Positions 25,622-33,708 of a DNA stretch of 64,000 nucleotides are shown piece by piece. Source of the stretch: Maledivibacter halophilus (GTDB lineage: Bacteria; Bacillota; Clostridia; Peptostreptococcales; Caminicellaceae); contig NZ_FUZT01000013.1 in assembly GCF_900167445.1 (NCBI RefSeq), positions 80,329 to 144,328 on the forward strand. Reading direction: 5' to 3'. The notes under the pieces are model-generated. The model did not search any database and was not told the DNA's origin. It was given only the letters and a program-made list of their open reading frames with translations. Position 1 is the first letter of the stretch. Each line of letters opens with the position of its first letter. The position numbers and the translations under genes were made by a program.

Positions 25622-27328
25622 TTGAGATTGTTTAGATGGAGAAATATGAAAATAGGCTATAAGTATGGAACAGTATTACTAATTATCATTATATTATTTG
25701 TAATAGCTTCAGGTTATATTGCTAGTATTTTGTTAAATATTCAAGAATCTGTAAAAGATATAGAGAAAACGGGAGAAAGAGCTGTAGCCATAACTCAGAT
25801 GGCGTATTTATTAAAGGCTAAAAACGTTGTGGTTTCTGATTATATTTCTATGGGTACTAAGTCTTTACTTGAAGAATATGATAGTTACGATAAGGAGTTT
25901 ATTGAACTTAAGAATGAGATAGAACCTATAATAGATACAGAAGAATTAAAATTTTTATTTAATATAGTTACAACTAATAATGAAAATATGAACAAAATAT
26001 TTAAAGAAGATGTTATTAATTATTTAGAAAAAAATGACCAACGTAATGCTATTATAGCCAATATTAAAATATCTTCTATTAGTAAGAGTTCTTTTGGAGT
26101 TTTTGAAAAACTAAGGGAGCAAGTAAATTTAGACCGCTATAAAAGTATAGATAATACCAGTATAATTGTTAAAAGAGCAATTAGTGCCTTAGCAATTTGT
26201 CTTATAGCAGTTATAATAATTGGATCAGGTATTATTATCATTATTAGTAAACGAATTACCTTTAATTTAAATAAGATCATCAAAATGTCAAGGGGTATTG
26301 CAAATGGTGATTTAACAGTAGAAAAAATTAAATATAAGGGTAAAGATGAAATTGGAGAATTATCAAAGGAAATGAATCAAATGCTTGATAATTTGAAAGC
26401 TATAATTAAAGAAATCAACGGTTCTTCTGAAGATATTAGTAAGCAAGAGGATATCTTAAGTCAGGTATCTAAGGAGGTAAAAGAAGGAAGTCAACAAATA
26501 TCAGCAACAATGGAAGAAATGGCTAGTGGAGCTGAAGAGCAGGCTAATTCTGCTAATGATATAGCAGTATCTATAGGAAGACTTGCAGAATTAATACAAA
26601 ATGCCAATAGGAATGGTAGTATATTAGAAAGTTCATCAGATGAGATTTTAGAATTTGCAAGTAAAGGGAATCAACAGATGGAGCTTTCTATAGATAAGAT
26701 GAAGGATATAAATAGTATTTTCAAAGATTCGGTGATAAAAGTCAAGAGATTAGAGAAGAATTCAGAAAATATATCTGAGTTAGTTCATGTGATCAATGAT
26801 ATTGCTGAACAAACTAATCTTTTAGCATTAAATGCTGCTATTGAAGCTGCAAGGGCTGGTGAAGCAGGAAAAGGTTTTGCCGTAGTTGCAGAGGAAATTC
26901 GAAAATTAGCAGAGCAGGTTGCAAGGTCAGTTAATGAAATTACAAATATTGTAATGAACATTCAAAGTGAATCCAGCTTAATGACTGAGACCCTGGAGAA
27001 AGGATATAAGTATGTAGATGAAGGATCTATTCAAATCGAGACCACAGCTGATTCCTTTAAAGAGATTAATAATCAAGTTGTAGGAATGGCAGATAAAATA
27101 AGGAACATTTGTGATAATTTAAATGAAATAAGTGAAAATAGTAAATCTGTTAGCAGTTCAAGTCAGCAGATAGCAGCTATATCAGAAGAAAATTCTGCAG
27201 GGATTGAAGAAACAGTTGCTTCAGTACAGCAGCAAAGTAGTTCTATGGAAGTTATTAATGAAAACGCCAACTCTTTAGGCTTTTTAGTGGATAAGCTAAG
27301 GAATATAATAAAAGAATTCAAATTATAA
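25622..27328 (+). CDS. Methyl-accepting chemotaxis protein
   Basis: The protein has 568 residues. Membrane helices lie at about 18-37 and 190-213 and enclose a ~150-residue four-helix-type sensor domain. A HAMP domain follows (about 215-270), then a long coiled-coil signalling domain with the hairpin-tip sequence EQTNLLALNAAIEAARAGEA and FAVVAEEIRKLAEQ. The best start is TTG 25622, 6 nt after GGGGGG; ATG 25646 is the alternative. It is monocistronic, with a terminator 16 bp after the stop. The ligand is unknown. The short gap before it (25436-25621) shows nothing else. Confidence 0.94.
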   Translation: MRLFRWRNMKIGYKYGTVLLIIIILFVIASGYIASILLNIQESVKDIEKTGERAVAITQMAYLLKAKNVVVSDYISMGTKSLLEEYDSYDKEFIELKNEIEPIIDTEELKFLFNIVTTNNENMNKIFKEDVINYLEKNDQRNAIIANIKISSISKSSFGVFEKLREQVNLDRYKSIDNTSIIVKRAISALAICLIAVIIIGSGIIIIISKRITFNLNKIIKMSRGIANGDLTVEKIKYKGKDEIGELSKEMNQMLDNLKAIIKEINGSSEDISKQEDILSQVSKEVKEGSQQISATMEEMASGAEEQANSANDIAVSIGRLAELIQNANRNGSILESSSDEILEFASKGNQQMELSIDKMKDINSIFKDSVIKVKRLEKNSENISELVHVINDIAEQTNLLALNAAIEAARAGEAGKGFAVVAEEIRKLAEQVARSVNEITNIVMNIQSESSLMTETLEKGYKYVDEGSIQIETTADSFKEINNQVVGMADKIRNICDNLNEISENSKSVSSSSQQIAAISEENSAGIEETVASVQQQSSSMEVINENANSLGFLVDKLRNIIKEFKL

Positions 27329-27343
27329 TTTTATGTAGCCTTA

Positions 27344-27371
27344 GGAAATGGTTAGTGGCCATTTCCTTTTA
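27344..27371 (+). terminator. Terminator after the chemoreceptor gene
   Basis: GGAAATGG and CCATTTCC pair around a 7-nt loop and are followed by TTTT. Confidence 0.88.
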
Positions 27372-27445
27372 TAAAATCTATATTGTTTATACATAATGAA
27401 AAGGGTGTATATATTATATATAAAAAGAGTTAGGAGGATCAGTAA

Positions 27446-28342
27446 ATGGGAATTAATAAAATTATTAAGGAAAGAAGATCCGTAAGGGAGTATAAGAGTA
27501 AAAAAGTTGAGGAAAATGTTATAAATGATCTATTGAATGATTTTACTAATAAAAAAAGATTGACAGATGATATAAAGATAAATTTTGGATTTATACAGGA
27601 CGGTAAAGGATTGTATGAAAAATTAGATGGCTTAGTTGGCTATTATGGTAAGCTTATTAAGGCACCCCATTATATTTATATTACTTCAGAGGTTAAAGAT
27701 GGGTATCTGGAAAATGCAGGATATATAGGAGAAAAGCTTGTTTTAGAGGCTACTAAGCTGGGACTTGGCACCTGTTGGATAGAGGTTTCAAAAAATATGG
27801 ATAAGGTAAAGGAAATATTAAGCATTGAAAAAGATCAGGAAATTATAGGATTATTTACCATTGGATACCCTAAAAAAGAAAGAAAAGTCGGAGGCGTGTA
27901 TGATACAGAAGGTAAAAGCCTATCTCCATTAACCGAATTTGGTTATTCAAATATAGATGTTAAATATACAGATGCTCCTATTAGTGGAAGAAAGTCCATC
28001 GAAGATATTACCTATTTAAATAATTGGGGTCAAAAAGCCACTGTAGAGGAGCTAGAAGATAGAGGTATAGCAGAGTCCTTTTATTATATGAGATTAGCAC
28101 CATCCTGGGGCAATAGGCAGCCATGGAAGTTTATAATTAGAGGAGAAAAAATTGTATTGGCTGTTTGCAAAGATGAGATGGTTTCAGAAAAGATAGCAAA
28201 AATTGAAGCGGGAATAGCAATGTTGTACTTTGAGCTTATGATTCATGAATCAGGAATTCCTGGAAAATGGGTAATAAGAAACTGTGACAATGAATATAAT
28301 ATACCGGAAAATTATTTTATAGCTGGATGTTATAAGATCTAA
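27446..28342 (+). CDS. Nitroreductase-family flavoprotein
   Basis: The protein has 298 residues. The start MGINKIIKERRSVREYK is the flavin-phosphate-binding signature of the nitroreductase fold, and LGLGTCWIE and IIGLFTIGYPKKE match the second half of the domain. From about 190 to 298 a second nitroreductase-like segment is visible (APSWGNRQPWKFIIRGEK), so the chain seems to be a permuted or tandem form. The physiological substrate is unknown. An AGGAGG site is well spaced. It is followed by a terminator. Confidence 0.88.
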   Translation: MGINKIIKERRSVREYKSKKVEENVINDLLNDFTNKKRLTDDIKINFGFIQDGKGLYEKLDGLVGYYGKLIKAPHYIYITSEVKDGYLENAGYIGEKLVLEATKLGLGTCWIEVSKNMDKVKEILSIEKDQEIIGLFTIGYPKKERKVGGVYDTEGKSLSPLTEFGYSNIDVKYTDAPISGRKSIEDITYLNNWGQKATVEELEDRGIAESFYYMRLAPSWGNRQPWKFIIRGEKIVLAVCKDEMVSEKIAKIEAGIAMLYFELMIHESGIPGKWVIRNCDNEYNIPENYFIAGCYKI

Positions 28343-28346
28343 TCAA

Positions 28347-28375
28347 AAAAGCTATGGTTTTTCACCATAGCTTTT
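28347..28375 (+). terminator. Terminator after the nitroreductase gene
   Basis: AAAAGCTATGG and CCATAGCTTTT form an 11-bp perfect stem that ends in T4. Confidence 0.88.
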
Positions 28376-28487
28376 CATATAATGATAAATAATTTTAAAA
28401 TTAAAAACAAAAATAGAAAATTTTAATAAATTGATTGTAAATTTTTTGTAACCACTTTATACTTAATATTAGCTAATATTTAATATA

Positions 28488-28592
28488 TATAGTGAAACAA
28501 AATGAAAGGTCAATTTATACATCTGAAAAAATCCTAGAAAAATGGATGTTTTTAATTTGTATGAATTAATTGTTTTGCTGGAATATCTATAG
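28488..28592. repeat. Leader palindrome repeat, family A, copy 2
   Basis: This 105-bp copy runs from TATAGTGAAACAAAATG to GTTTTGCTGGAATATCTATAG. It lies 51 bp before the L,D-transpeptidase start, in the same orientation as the other copies. Confidence 0.75.
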
Positions 28593-28643
28593 AATTAAAT
28601 TTGGAATTTATGAGGTTTTATATTAATAAAAGGGGAAGATTCA

Positions 28644-30125
28644 ATGAAGGAAAAAGTAATTATATTGATTATGGTTACATTTCTTATAAGTGGTTGTTCA
28701 CAAAGTGAGGCTATTTATACAAATAATACTTTACCTGCTGATAATCAAGTACAAAGCCTAATTGATGAAAATAGGCAATTAGAAAATGAAAAGAGTAGTA
28801 ATGGAGATATAGAAGAGGATGTAAATGCTTCAGATTTACAAGAGGATGAGAACTTAACTGAAATTGCAGAAGAAGAACATAAAACAGAGGAAGATGTATT
28901 AGTTCCACAGGAAGAGGTGGAAGAGGAAAAGCAAGATGAACAAGACGAAATAGAAGAGCTTCCAAGTAAAGAGGATGAAGCTAAAGATATAAAAGAAGAA
29001 CAGCAAGAAGGACAACCACAAGAAGAACAAACAGAAGATGGATATATTATTTTAAATACATTTGATACTAAATTACCTTCAACTATTAATTTGGACATAA
29101 AGTATGATAAGTATCCTACAAGCCATGATTATTTTCTTGTATTGGGGTCGAATATAAATGTTAGAGAAAAGCCTACTACTGAGTCTAGGATAGTAAAGAA
29201 GTCATTGGTTTATGAAAAATTAAATTTAGATAAAGAAGTAAAGGGGCAATATATTAAAAAATATAATAGCGATAGATGGTATAGGGTATTTTGGAAAAAC
29301 AATGACAAAATAGAATATGGATATGTATTCGGACTGCTTGGAGAGCCAAGAAAGTTTCAATTTGATAAAATGGAAGAATCTATAAATAAGTTAAAAGATG
29401 AAGTAGATAATCATAAAACAGCTTATATATCTAATTATAAGGATAGAAATGGGAGAGCACCCCTTTATAAAGGAAAGACTGTTGATGATTATGGCATAAA
29501 AAGATATCAAGCAGCGCCAGCTTATCTCAAGCCTCAAAAGGATTCAGAATTTAGATATATATCTGATGGAACCTTAGTCACAATATTGGATCAAAAGGGT
29601 GATTATTTTAAAATCAGAACACTAAATTTTGAAGGAGAATATTGGATACCAAAAAAATTCGTAACTACGTGGAATTCAATTAAAAATTTAACAAAAACAG
29701 TAGTTGTGGATAGGAAAAATCAAAATCAAGGAGTTTTTGAATATAGGGATGGAAAGTGGAATCTTATCTCCTATGTTTTTGCAACTACCGGTGCAAAAAG
29801 TAAATACAAAGAAGAAACTTCATTGGGATATTATATGGTTATACAAACCAGGGATAGATTTTTATACCTTCATGATGAAACTAGAGAAATAGATGGCTAT
29901 GCCCCCTATGCAGTTAGATTTAACGGTGGGGCCTATATACATGGCGTTCCAGTAAACTTTAAAATTGTAGAAGATGAAAGAATTGATCCTGGTATCAAAG
30001 AATATCTTTATACTATTGGCAGCATTCCTCGTTCCCATAAATGTGTAAGGAATTATACCAGCCATGCTAAATTTTTATATGACTGGGTGGAAATTGGTAA
30101 AAGTGCTGTTATAGTGATAGAATAA
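28644..30125 (+). CDS. L,D-transpeptidase (YkuD) lipoprotein with SH3 domain
   Basis: The protein has 493 residues. A lipoprotein signal (MKEKVIILIMVTFLISGC, lipobox Cys18) is followed by a strongly acidic Glu/Asp linker (about 40-130). A bacterial SH3 domain follows (about 160-235, LGSNINVREKPTTES), then a second SH3-like stretch (about 285-345). The C-terminal YkuD domain (about 350-493) contains IHGVPV and the active-site cysteine Cys467. The usual SHGC reads SHKC here (His465, Cys467). Such enzymes cross-link peptidoglycan by 3-3 bonds or attach proteins to it. It sits on the outer face of the membrane. The next gene is another SH3 lipoprotein. Confidence 0.9.
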   Translation: MKEKVIILIMVTFLISGCSQSEAIYTNNTLPADNQVQSLIDENRQLENEKSSNGDIEEDVNASDLQEDENLTEIAEEEHKTEEDVLVPQEEVEEEKQDEQDEIEELPSKEDEAKDIKEEQQEGQPQEEQTEDGYIILNTFDTKLPSTINLDIKYDKYPTSHDYFLVLGSNINVREKPTTESRIVKKSLVYEKLNLDKEVKGQYIKKYNSDRWYRVFWKNNDKIEYGYVFGLLGEPRKFQFDKMEESINKLKDEVDNHKTAYISNYKDRNGRAPLYKGKTVDDYGIKRYQAAPAYLKPQKDSEFRYISDGTLVTILDQKGDYFKIRTLNFEGEYWIPKKFVTTWNSIKNLTKTVVVDRKNQNQGVFEYRDGKWNLISYVFATTGAKSKYKEETSLGYYMVIQTRDRFLYLHDETREIDGYAPYAVRFNGGAYIHGVPVNFKIVEDERIDPGIKEYLYTIGSIPRSHKCVRNYTSHAKFLYDWVEIGKSAVIVIE

Positions 30126-30129
30126 ACAA

Positions 30130-30175
30130 ATGTTAAAACTTCCGCTATGAGAACTAGCATAACGAGTTAAATTAC
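30130..30175. repeat. Family C repeat fragment, reversed
   Basis: Read on the minus strand, this gives TTAACTCGTTATGCTAGTTC followed by TCATAGCGGAAGTTTTAACA, which matches the left end of the family C repeats at 37578 and 55600. It begins right after the transpeptidase stop. Confidence 0.5.
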
Positions 30176-30240
30176 ATTTAAAACCAAATATTCAATTTGC
30201 CAGTTATAATAGATAAATTTAACTATTCTTAATATAAACG

Positions 30241-30412
30241 TGCGCTCTTAAAAGTTTAATTTGCGGTCGTAGCCATTGAGAATTCTTTTGGCTCATGTAA
30301 TAAACCTGTTTTAAATTGAATAACCAAAAGTATAAACAGGTTTATAAAAATCGCTCAAAAGAAAACCTCAGAGACTGCTTCCTTTATTAAGTTTTATTGG
30401 CGTATATCTATA
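30241..30412. repeat. Long imperfect palindrome repeat, family B, copy 2
   Basis: This ~172-bp copy of the 10092-10267 element shares GCGGTCGTAGCCATTGAGAA, GGCTCATGTAATAAACCTGT, then AAACAGGTTTATAAAAATCG, CTCAGAG and the end GTTTTATTGGCGTATATCTA. The two halves pair into a long hairpin. Confidence 0.72.
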
Positions 30413-30494
30413 TAGGGGTTATATAGTAAAAATTTCATTCTAATTAATTATTCAAAGGAAACAATAATCATGTTATAATTTAAGAGATAGTAAA

Positions 30495-30598
30495 TATAGA
30501 TATTTTAGCAAAATAATCAATTTATACACATCAAAAATCCACAGAAATATTGGATATTTTGATATTCATAAATTAAGTTTTGCTATGGGAAATCTATA
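30495..30598. repeat. Leader palindrome repeat, family A, copy 3
   Basis: This 104-bp copy has both terminal repeats complete: TATAGATATTTTAGCAAAAT at the left and GTTTTGCTATGGGAAATCTA at the right. It ends only 15 bp before the next start codon, so the hairpin abuts the ribosome binding site. Confidence 0.75.
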
Positions 30599-30613
30599 AG
30601 AAAGGGTGGCAGA

Positions 30614-32140
30614 ATGCTGAAAAGAATATCAATAATGGTCTTAGCAGTAATTATTATAGTTTCCATCGGCTTATCAGGCTGTGGTAAGAAAACAATGCCT
30701 GCAGGAAATACAAATGATGGGAAGGTAGATGTTGTAGATAGTAATAAAGATGGAGATAATGATAACAAGGCAGAGTCCCAGGGCGAAGAAAATGAAGGCA
30801 CAGAAGATGAAAAAGAGCCGGTGGAGAATGTGGAAGAAAAAAATGATGTAGAGGAAGAAGATAAAGTATATATAAGTGCCAGCAGATTAAATGTCAGAAT
30901 TGAAGGAAGTCCCAATGGAAAAATTATTGGTAAAATAATGAAGGGATCTTCTGTAAAAATTTTAGATAAACAGTTAAATGAAGCAGGTGAAATTACCTGG
31001 TATAAAATTGGATTTGAAGAAGAGGGAACCCCAAAAGAAGGGTGGATATCTGCAAAATACACAGTTAAAGATAGAATGGAGCTTTTAGGTGAAGGCTACA
31101 AAGAACTAGACTTAACTCCCCAAGAAAAACAAGAATATGAAGGTAATCCAAGGGTAGAGGTTAAAGGCGTATATGTTACTATTCACTCTGCCGGAGGAAA
31201 AAAAATAGATAAACTTATAGAAATGGCAAAAGAAACTAATATTAATACCTTTGTTATCGATGTTAAAGATGATAGTGGCAACATGCTTTTTGCAACTGAG
31301 GCAGCAGAAAAGTATTCTCCAGAGGCAAATAAAAAAGTTCCTATTAAAGATATAGAAGCTTTTATGAAAAAGCTTAAGGATAATAATATATATACTATAG
31401 CTAGAATCGTTTCATTTAAGGATCCTAAATATGCTAAAAGAAATCCCGATAGAGATATTGTATATAAGAGTAATGGTAAGCCCTATACCAACAGAGACGG
31501 TATAATTTGGGTTTCACCCCATGACAGACAATTATGGGAATATAATATTGGCGTTTCAAAGGAAGCCGCTGAAGTTGGTTTTAACGAAATACAATTTGAC
31601 TATGTTAGATTTCCAGCATCAAATGGCGGGAAGCTAGATAAGCATTTAGACTATAGAAATAAACTTGGAGAGTCTAAACCACTAACTATTCAAAGATATC
31701 TAAAATATGCAAAGGAGAAATTATCTCCCCACAAGGTTTATATTTCTGCAGACGTATATGGTTTAGTTGGTTCAGTTAGTGACGATATGGGACTTGGTCA
31801 ATATTGGGAAGCCATAAGCAATGTGGTTGATTATATATCACCGATGATGTATCCTAGTCATTACGGAGAAAGGGTATATGGTTTACCGGTACCAGATGCT
31901 GCTCCATACAAGACAGTATATCGTAGTACAAAGGACTCAGTAACGAGAAACAAAAACATAGAAACTCCAGCAATAATAAGACCTTGGATTCAAGATTTTA
32001 CTGCAACTTGGGTAGATGGTCATATAAGATATGGTGCTAAGGAAGTTAAAGCACAGATTAAAGCCCTAGAAGACAATGGAGTAAAAGAATATCTATTATG
32101 GAATCCTGGAAATAGCTATTCAGAAGATGGAGTAAAATAA
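30614..32140 (+). CDS. SH3-domain lipoprotein with DUF4015-type glycoside hydrolase domain
   Basis: The protein has 508 residues. A lipoprotein signal ends in LSGC (Cys23). An acidic linker (about 40-90) and an SH3 domain (about 90-150, SASRLNVRIEGSPNGKI) follow. The C-terminal ~340 residues are a TIM-barrel-like domain of the DUF4015 putative glycoside hydrolase family (VKGVYVTIHSAGG, FVIDVKDDSGNM, FNEIQFDYVRFP, YISADVYGLVG, YISPMMYPSHY). The substrate is probably a cell-wall or extracellular glycan. It has the same lipoprotein-acidic linker-SH3 design as the gene before it. A terminator follows. Confidence 0.88.
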   Translation: MLKRISIMVLAVIIIVSIGLSGCGKKTMPAGNTNDGKVDVVDSNKDGDNDNKAESQGEENEGTEDEKEPVENVEEKNDVEEEDKVYISASRLNVRIEGSPNGKIIGKIMKGSSVKILDKQLNEAGEITWYKIGFEEEGTPKEGWISAKYTVKDRMELLGEGYKELDLTPQEKQEYEGNPRVEVKGVYVTIHSAGGKKIDKLIEMAKETNINTFVIDVKDDSGNMLFATEAAEKYSPEANKKVPIKDIEAFMKKLKDNNIYTIARIVSFKDPKYAKRNPDRDIVYKSNGKPYTNRDGIIWVSPHDRQLWEYNIGVSKEAAEVGFNEIQFDYVRFPASNGGKLDKHLDYRNKLGESKPLTIQRYLKYAKEKLSPHKVYISADVYGLVGSVSDDMGLGQYWEAISNVVDYISPMMYPSHYGERVYGLPVPDAAPYKTVYRSTKDSVTRNKNIETPAIIRPWIQDFTATWVDGHIRYGAKEVKAQIKALEDNGVKEYLLWNPGNSYSEDGVK

Positions 32141-32160
32141 ATTATATTTTTTATAAAGCT

Positions 32161-32191
32161 AGAAGTCAATTTAATTATTGGCTTCTTTTTT
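32161..32191 (+). terminator. Terminator after the DUF4015 lipoprotein gene
   Basis: AGAAGTCAAT and ATTGGCTTCT pair around a short loop, followed by T6. Confidence 0.9.
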
Positions 32192-32252
32192 AATAGTAGA
32201 GCTAGGGGTGTTTTTATGTAAAAATATACAGAAGTTAAAAAAAGATTTTTTG

Positions 32253-32281
32253 TTGACACCGTCCTGTTTATATGATAGCAT
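32253..32281 (+). promoter_or_regulatory. carA-carB-pyrE promoter
   Basis: TTGACA (32253-32258) and TAGCAT (32276-32281) are 17 bp apart. The predicted start is about 20 nt before the PyrR-binding stem. Confidence 0.7.
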
Positions 32282-32306
32282 AAATAGAAGAAAAAACTAA
32301 ATATAC

Positions 32307-32458
32307 CTTTAAGTTCGGTCCCGTGAGGCCAGCAAGGTGCGAAAAAGCGGAAAATTTTTTAGTTAAAAATGTATAATTATACATGGGTTATATTAATTAT
32401 ACATAAATTGTGCCTTACGGGTGGAAATTATTCATATAGAATAAATTCTACCCTTTTT
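32307..32458 (+). promoter_or_regulatory. PyrR-controlled attenuator leader of carA
   Basis: CCTTTAAGTTCGGTCC and CGTGAGGCCAGCAAGG (32307-32336) form the PyrR-binding stem-loop; GTCCCGTGAGGCC is the conserved loop. A terminator follows at 32419-32458 (GGGTGGAAATTATTC / GAATAAATTCTACCC plus T5). With UMP or UTP present, PyrR holds the first stem and the terminator forms. The pyrR gene itself is outside the window. Confidence 0.9.
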
Positions 32459-32544
32459 AGTATATTTAGGAAACTTATACATGAGAGTAATTATATATAC
32501 ATTGGAAGGAACTGTATTAAATTCAATTTAGAGGGGAGAATTTG

Positions 32545-33600
32545 ATGAAGGGTAAATTATTATTTAAAGATGGAACAATTTTTGAAGGAGAAGTTTTTGG
32601 TCATACTAATGAAACAGTAGGAGAAGTCGTGTTTAATACAGGTATGACTGGATATCAGGAAATATTAACTGATCCATCCTATTATGGTCAAATTGTAGTA
32701 ATGACATATCCATTAATTGGGAACTATGGAGTTAACGATGATGATTCAGAATCCTTTAGTCCTAAGGTTAAAGGATTTATTGTAAGGGAAATATATGATA
32801 AATTTTCTAATTGGCGTGGAACAGAAGCATTAAATGATTATCTTTTTAAAAATAAGATTGTAGGATTAAAGGATATAGATACTAGGGCTTTAACAAAGTA
32901 TTTAAGAGATAAAGGAACTATGGTAGGAAAAATAATAATAGATGAAAAAAGTAATAATAAAAACATAGAAGAGATAGATAGTTTTAGCAATAAAAGAGCT
33001 GTAGACAAGGTAACTACTAAATACTGCTACAATCTGAAGCCAGTACTTTCCAAAGTTGCAGTCCTTGATTTCGGCATTAAAAAAAATATACTTAATTCTC
33101 TAATGAAAAGAAAACTTGAGCTGACAGTATATCCTGCCTCAACCTGTGCTGAGAAAATTCTTGCAGATGACCCAGATGGTATTTTTTTATCCAATGGGCC
33201 GGGAGATCCTTCAGAATTAACGGAAATAATTGAAAATATCAAAAAACTAATTGGCAAGAAACCAATGTTTGGTATATGTCTAGGACACCAATTGATTTCG
33301 TTAGCCCTTGGTGGGAAAACCACAAGACTAAAATATGGTCATAGAGGAACAAATCATCCTGTAAAGGATTTGTTAAAGGATAGAGTCTATATAACATCAC
33401 AAAATCACGGTTATGTGGTAGAAGAGGAAAGCTTAAACAAAGAAGAAATAGAAATAACACATATCAATCTTAACGATGGAAGTATAGAGGGAATAAGACA
33501 TAAAAACTTACCATTGTTTAGTGTTCAATTTCATCCTGAATCTTCACCAGGCCCTCAGGACACAGCATATTTGTTTGAAGAATTTATAAAAATGATATAA
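32545..33600 (+). CDS. carA: Carbamoyl-phosphate synthase, glutamine amidotransferase (small) subunit
   Basis: The protein has 351 residues from ATG 32545, which follows GAGGGGAG. The N-terminal CarA domain spans about 1-150. The class I amidotransferase domain has the nucleophile Cys245 (MFGICLGHQL) and the His-Glu of FHPES near the end. It delivers ammonia from glutamine to CarB for carbamoyl phosphate. It is the first gene of a PyrR-attenuated unit, which points to pyrimidine rather than arginine control. Confidence 0.97.
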   Translation: MKGKLLFKDGTIFEGEVFGHTNETVGEVVFNTGMTGYQEILTDPSYYGQIVVMTYPLIGNYGVNDDDSESFSPKVKGFIVREIYDKFSNWRGTEALNDYLFKNKIVGLKDIDTRALTKYLRDKGTMVGKIIIDEKSNNKNIEEIDSFSNKRAVDKVTTKYCYNLKPVLSKVAVLDFGIKKNILNSLMKRKLELTVYPASTCAEKILADDPDGIFLSNGPGDPSELTEIIENIKKLIGKKPMFGICLGHQLISLALGGKTTRLKYGHRGTNHPVKDLLKDRVYITSQNHGYVVEEESLNKEEIEITHINLNDGSIEGIRHKNLPLFSVQFHPESSPGPQDTAYLFEEFIKMI

Positions 33601-33690
33601 ATTTTACTCGTTGAGCTAGTTCCTATATCGAGAGTTATATTTTAGAAAAAAATTTGATTTGCTTGTACAACAAGTAAAATTCAGTTATCT
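33601..33690. repeat. Internally deleted family C repeat between carA and carB
   Basis: The left end (CTCGTTGAGCTAGTTCCTAT, then ATCGAGAGTTATATTT) is joined directly to the right end (AAATTTGATTTGCTTGTACA, then ACAAGTAAA). The central palindrome seen in the copy at 55588 is missing. It fills most of the carA-carB gap. Confidence 0.55.
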
Positions 33691-33708
33691 ATCGAAAGGA
33701 GATATTCT

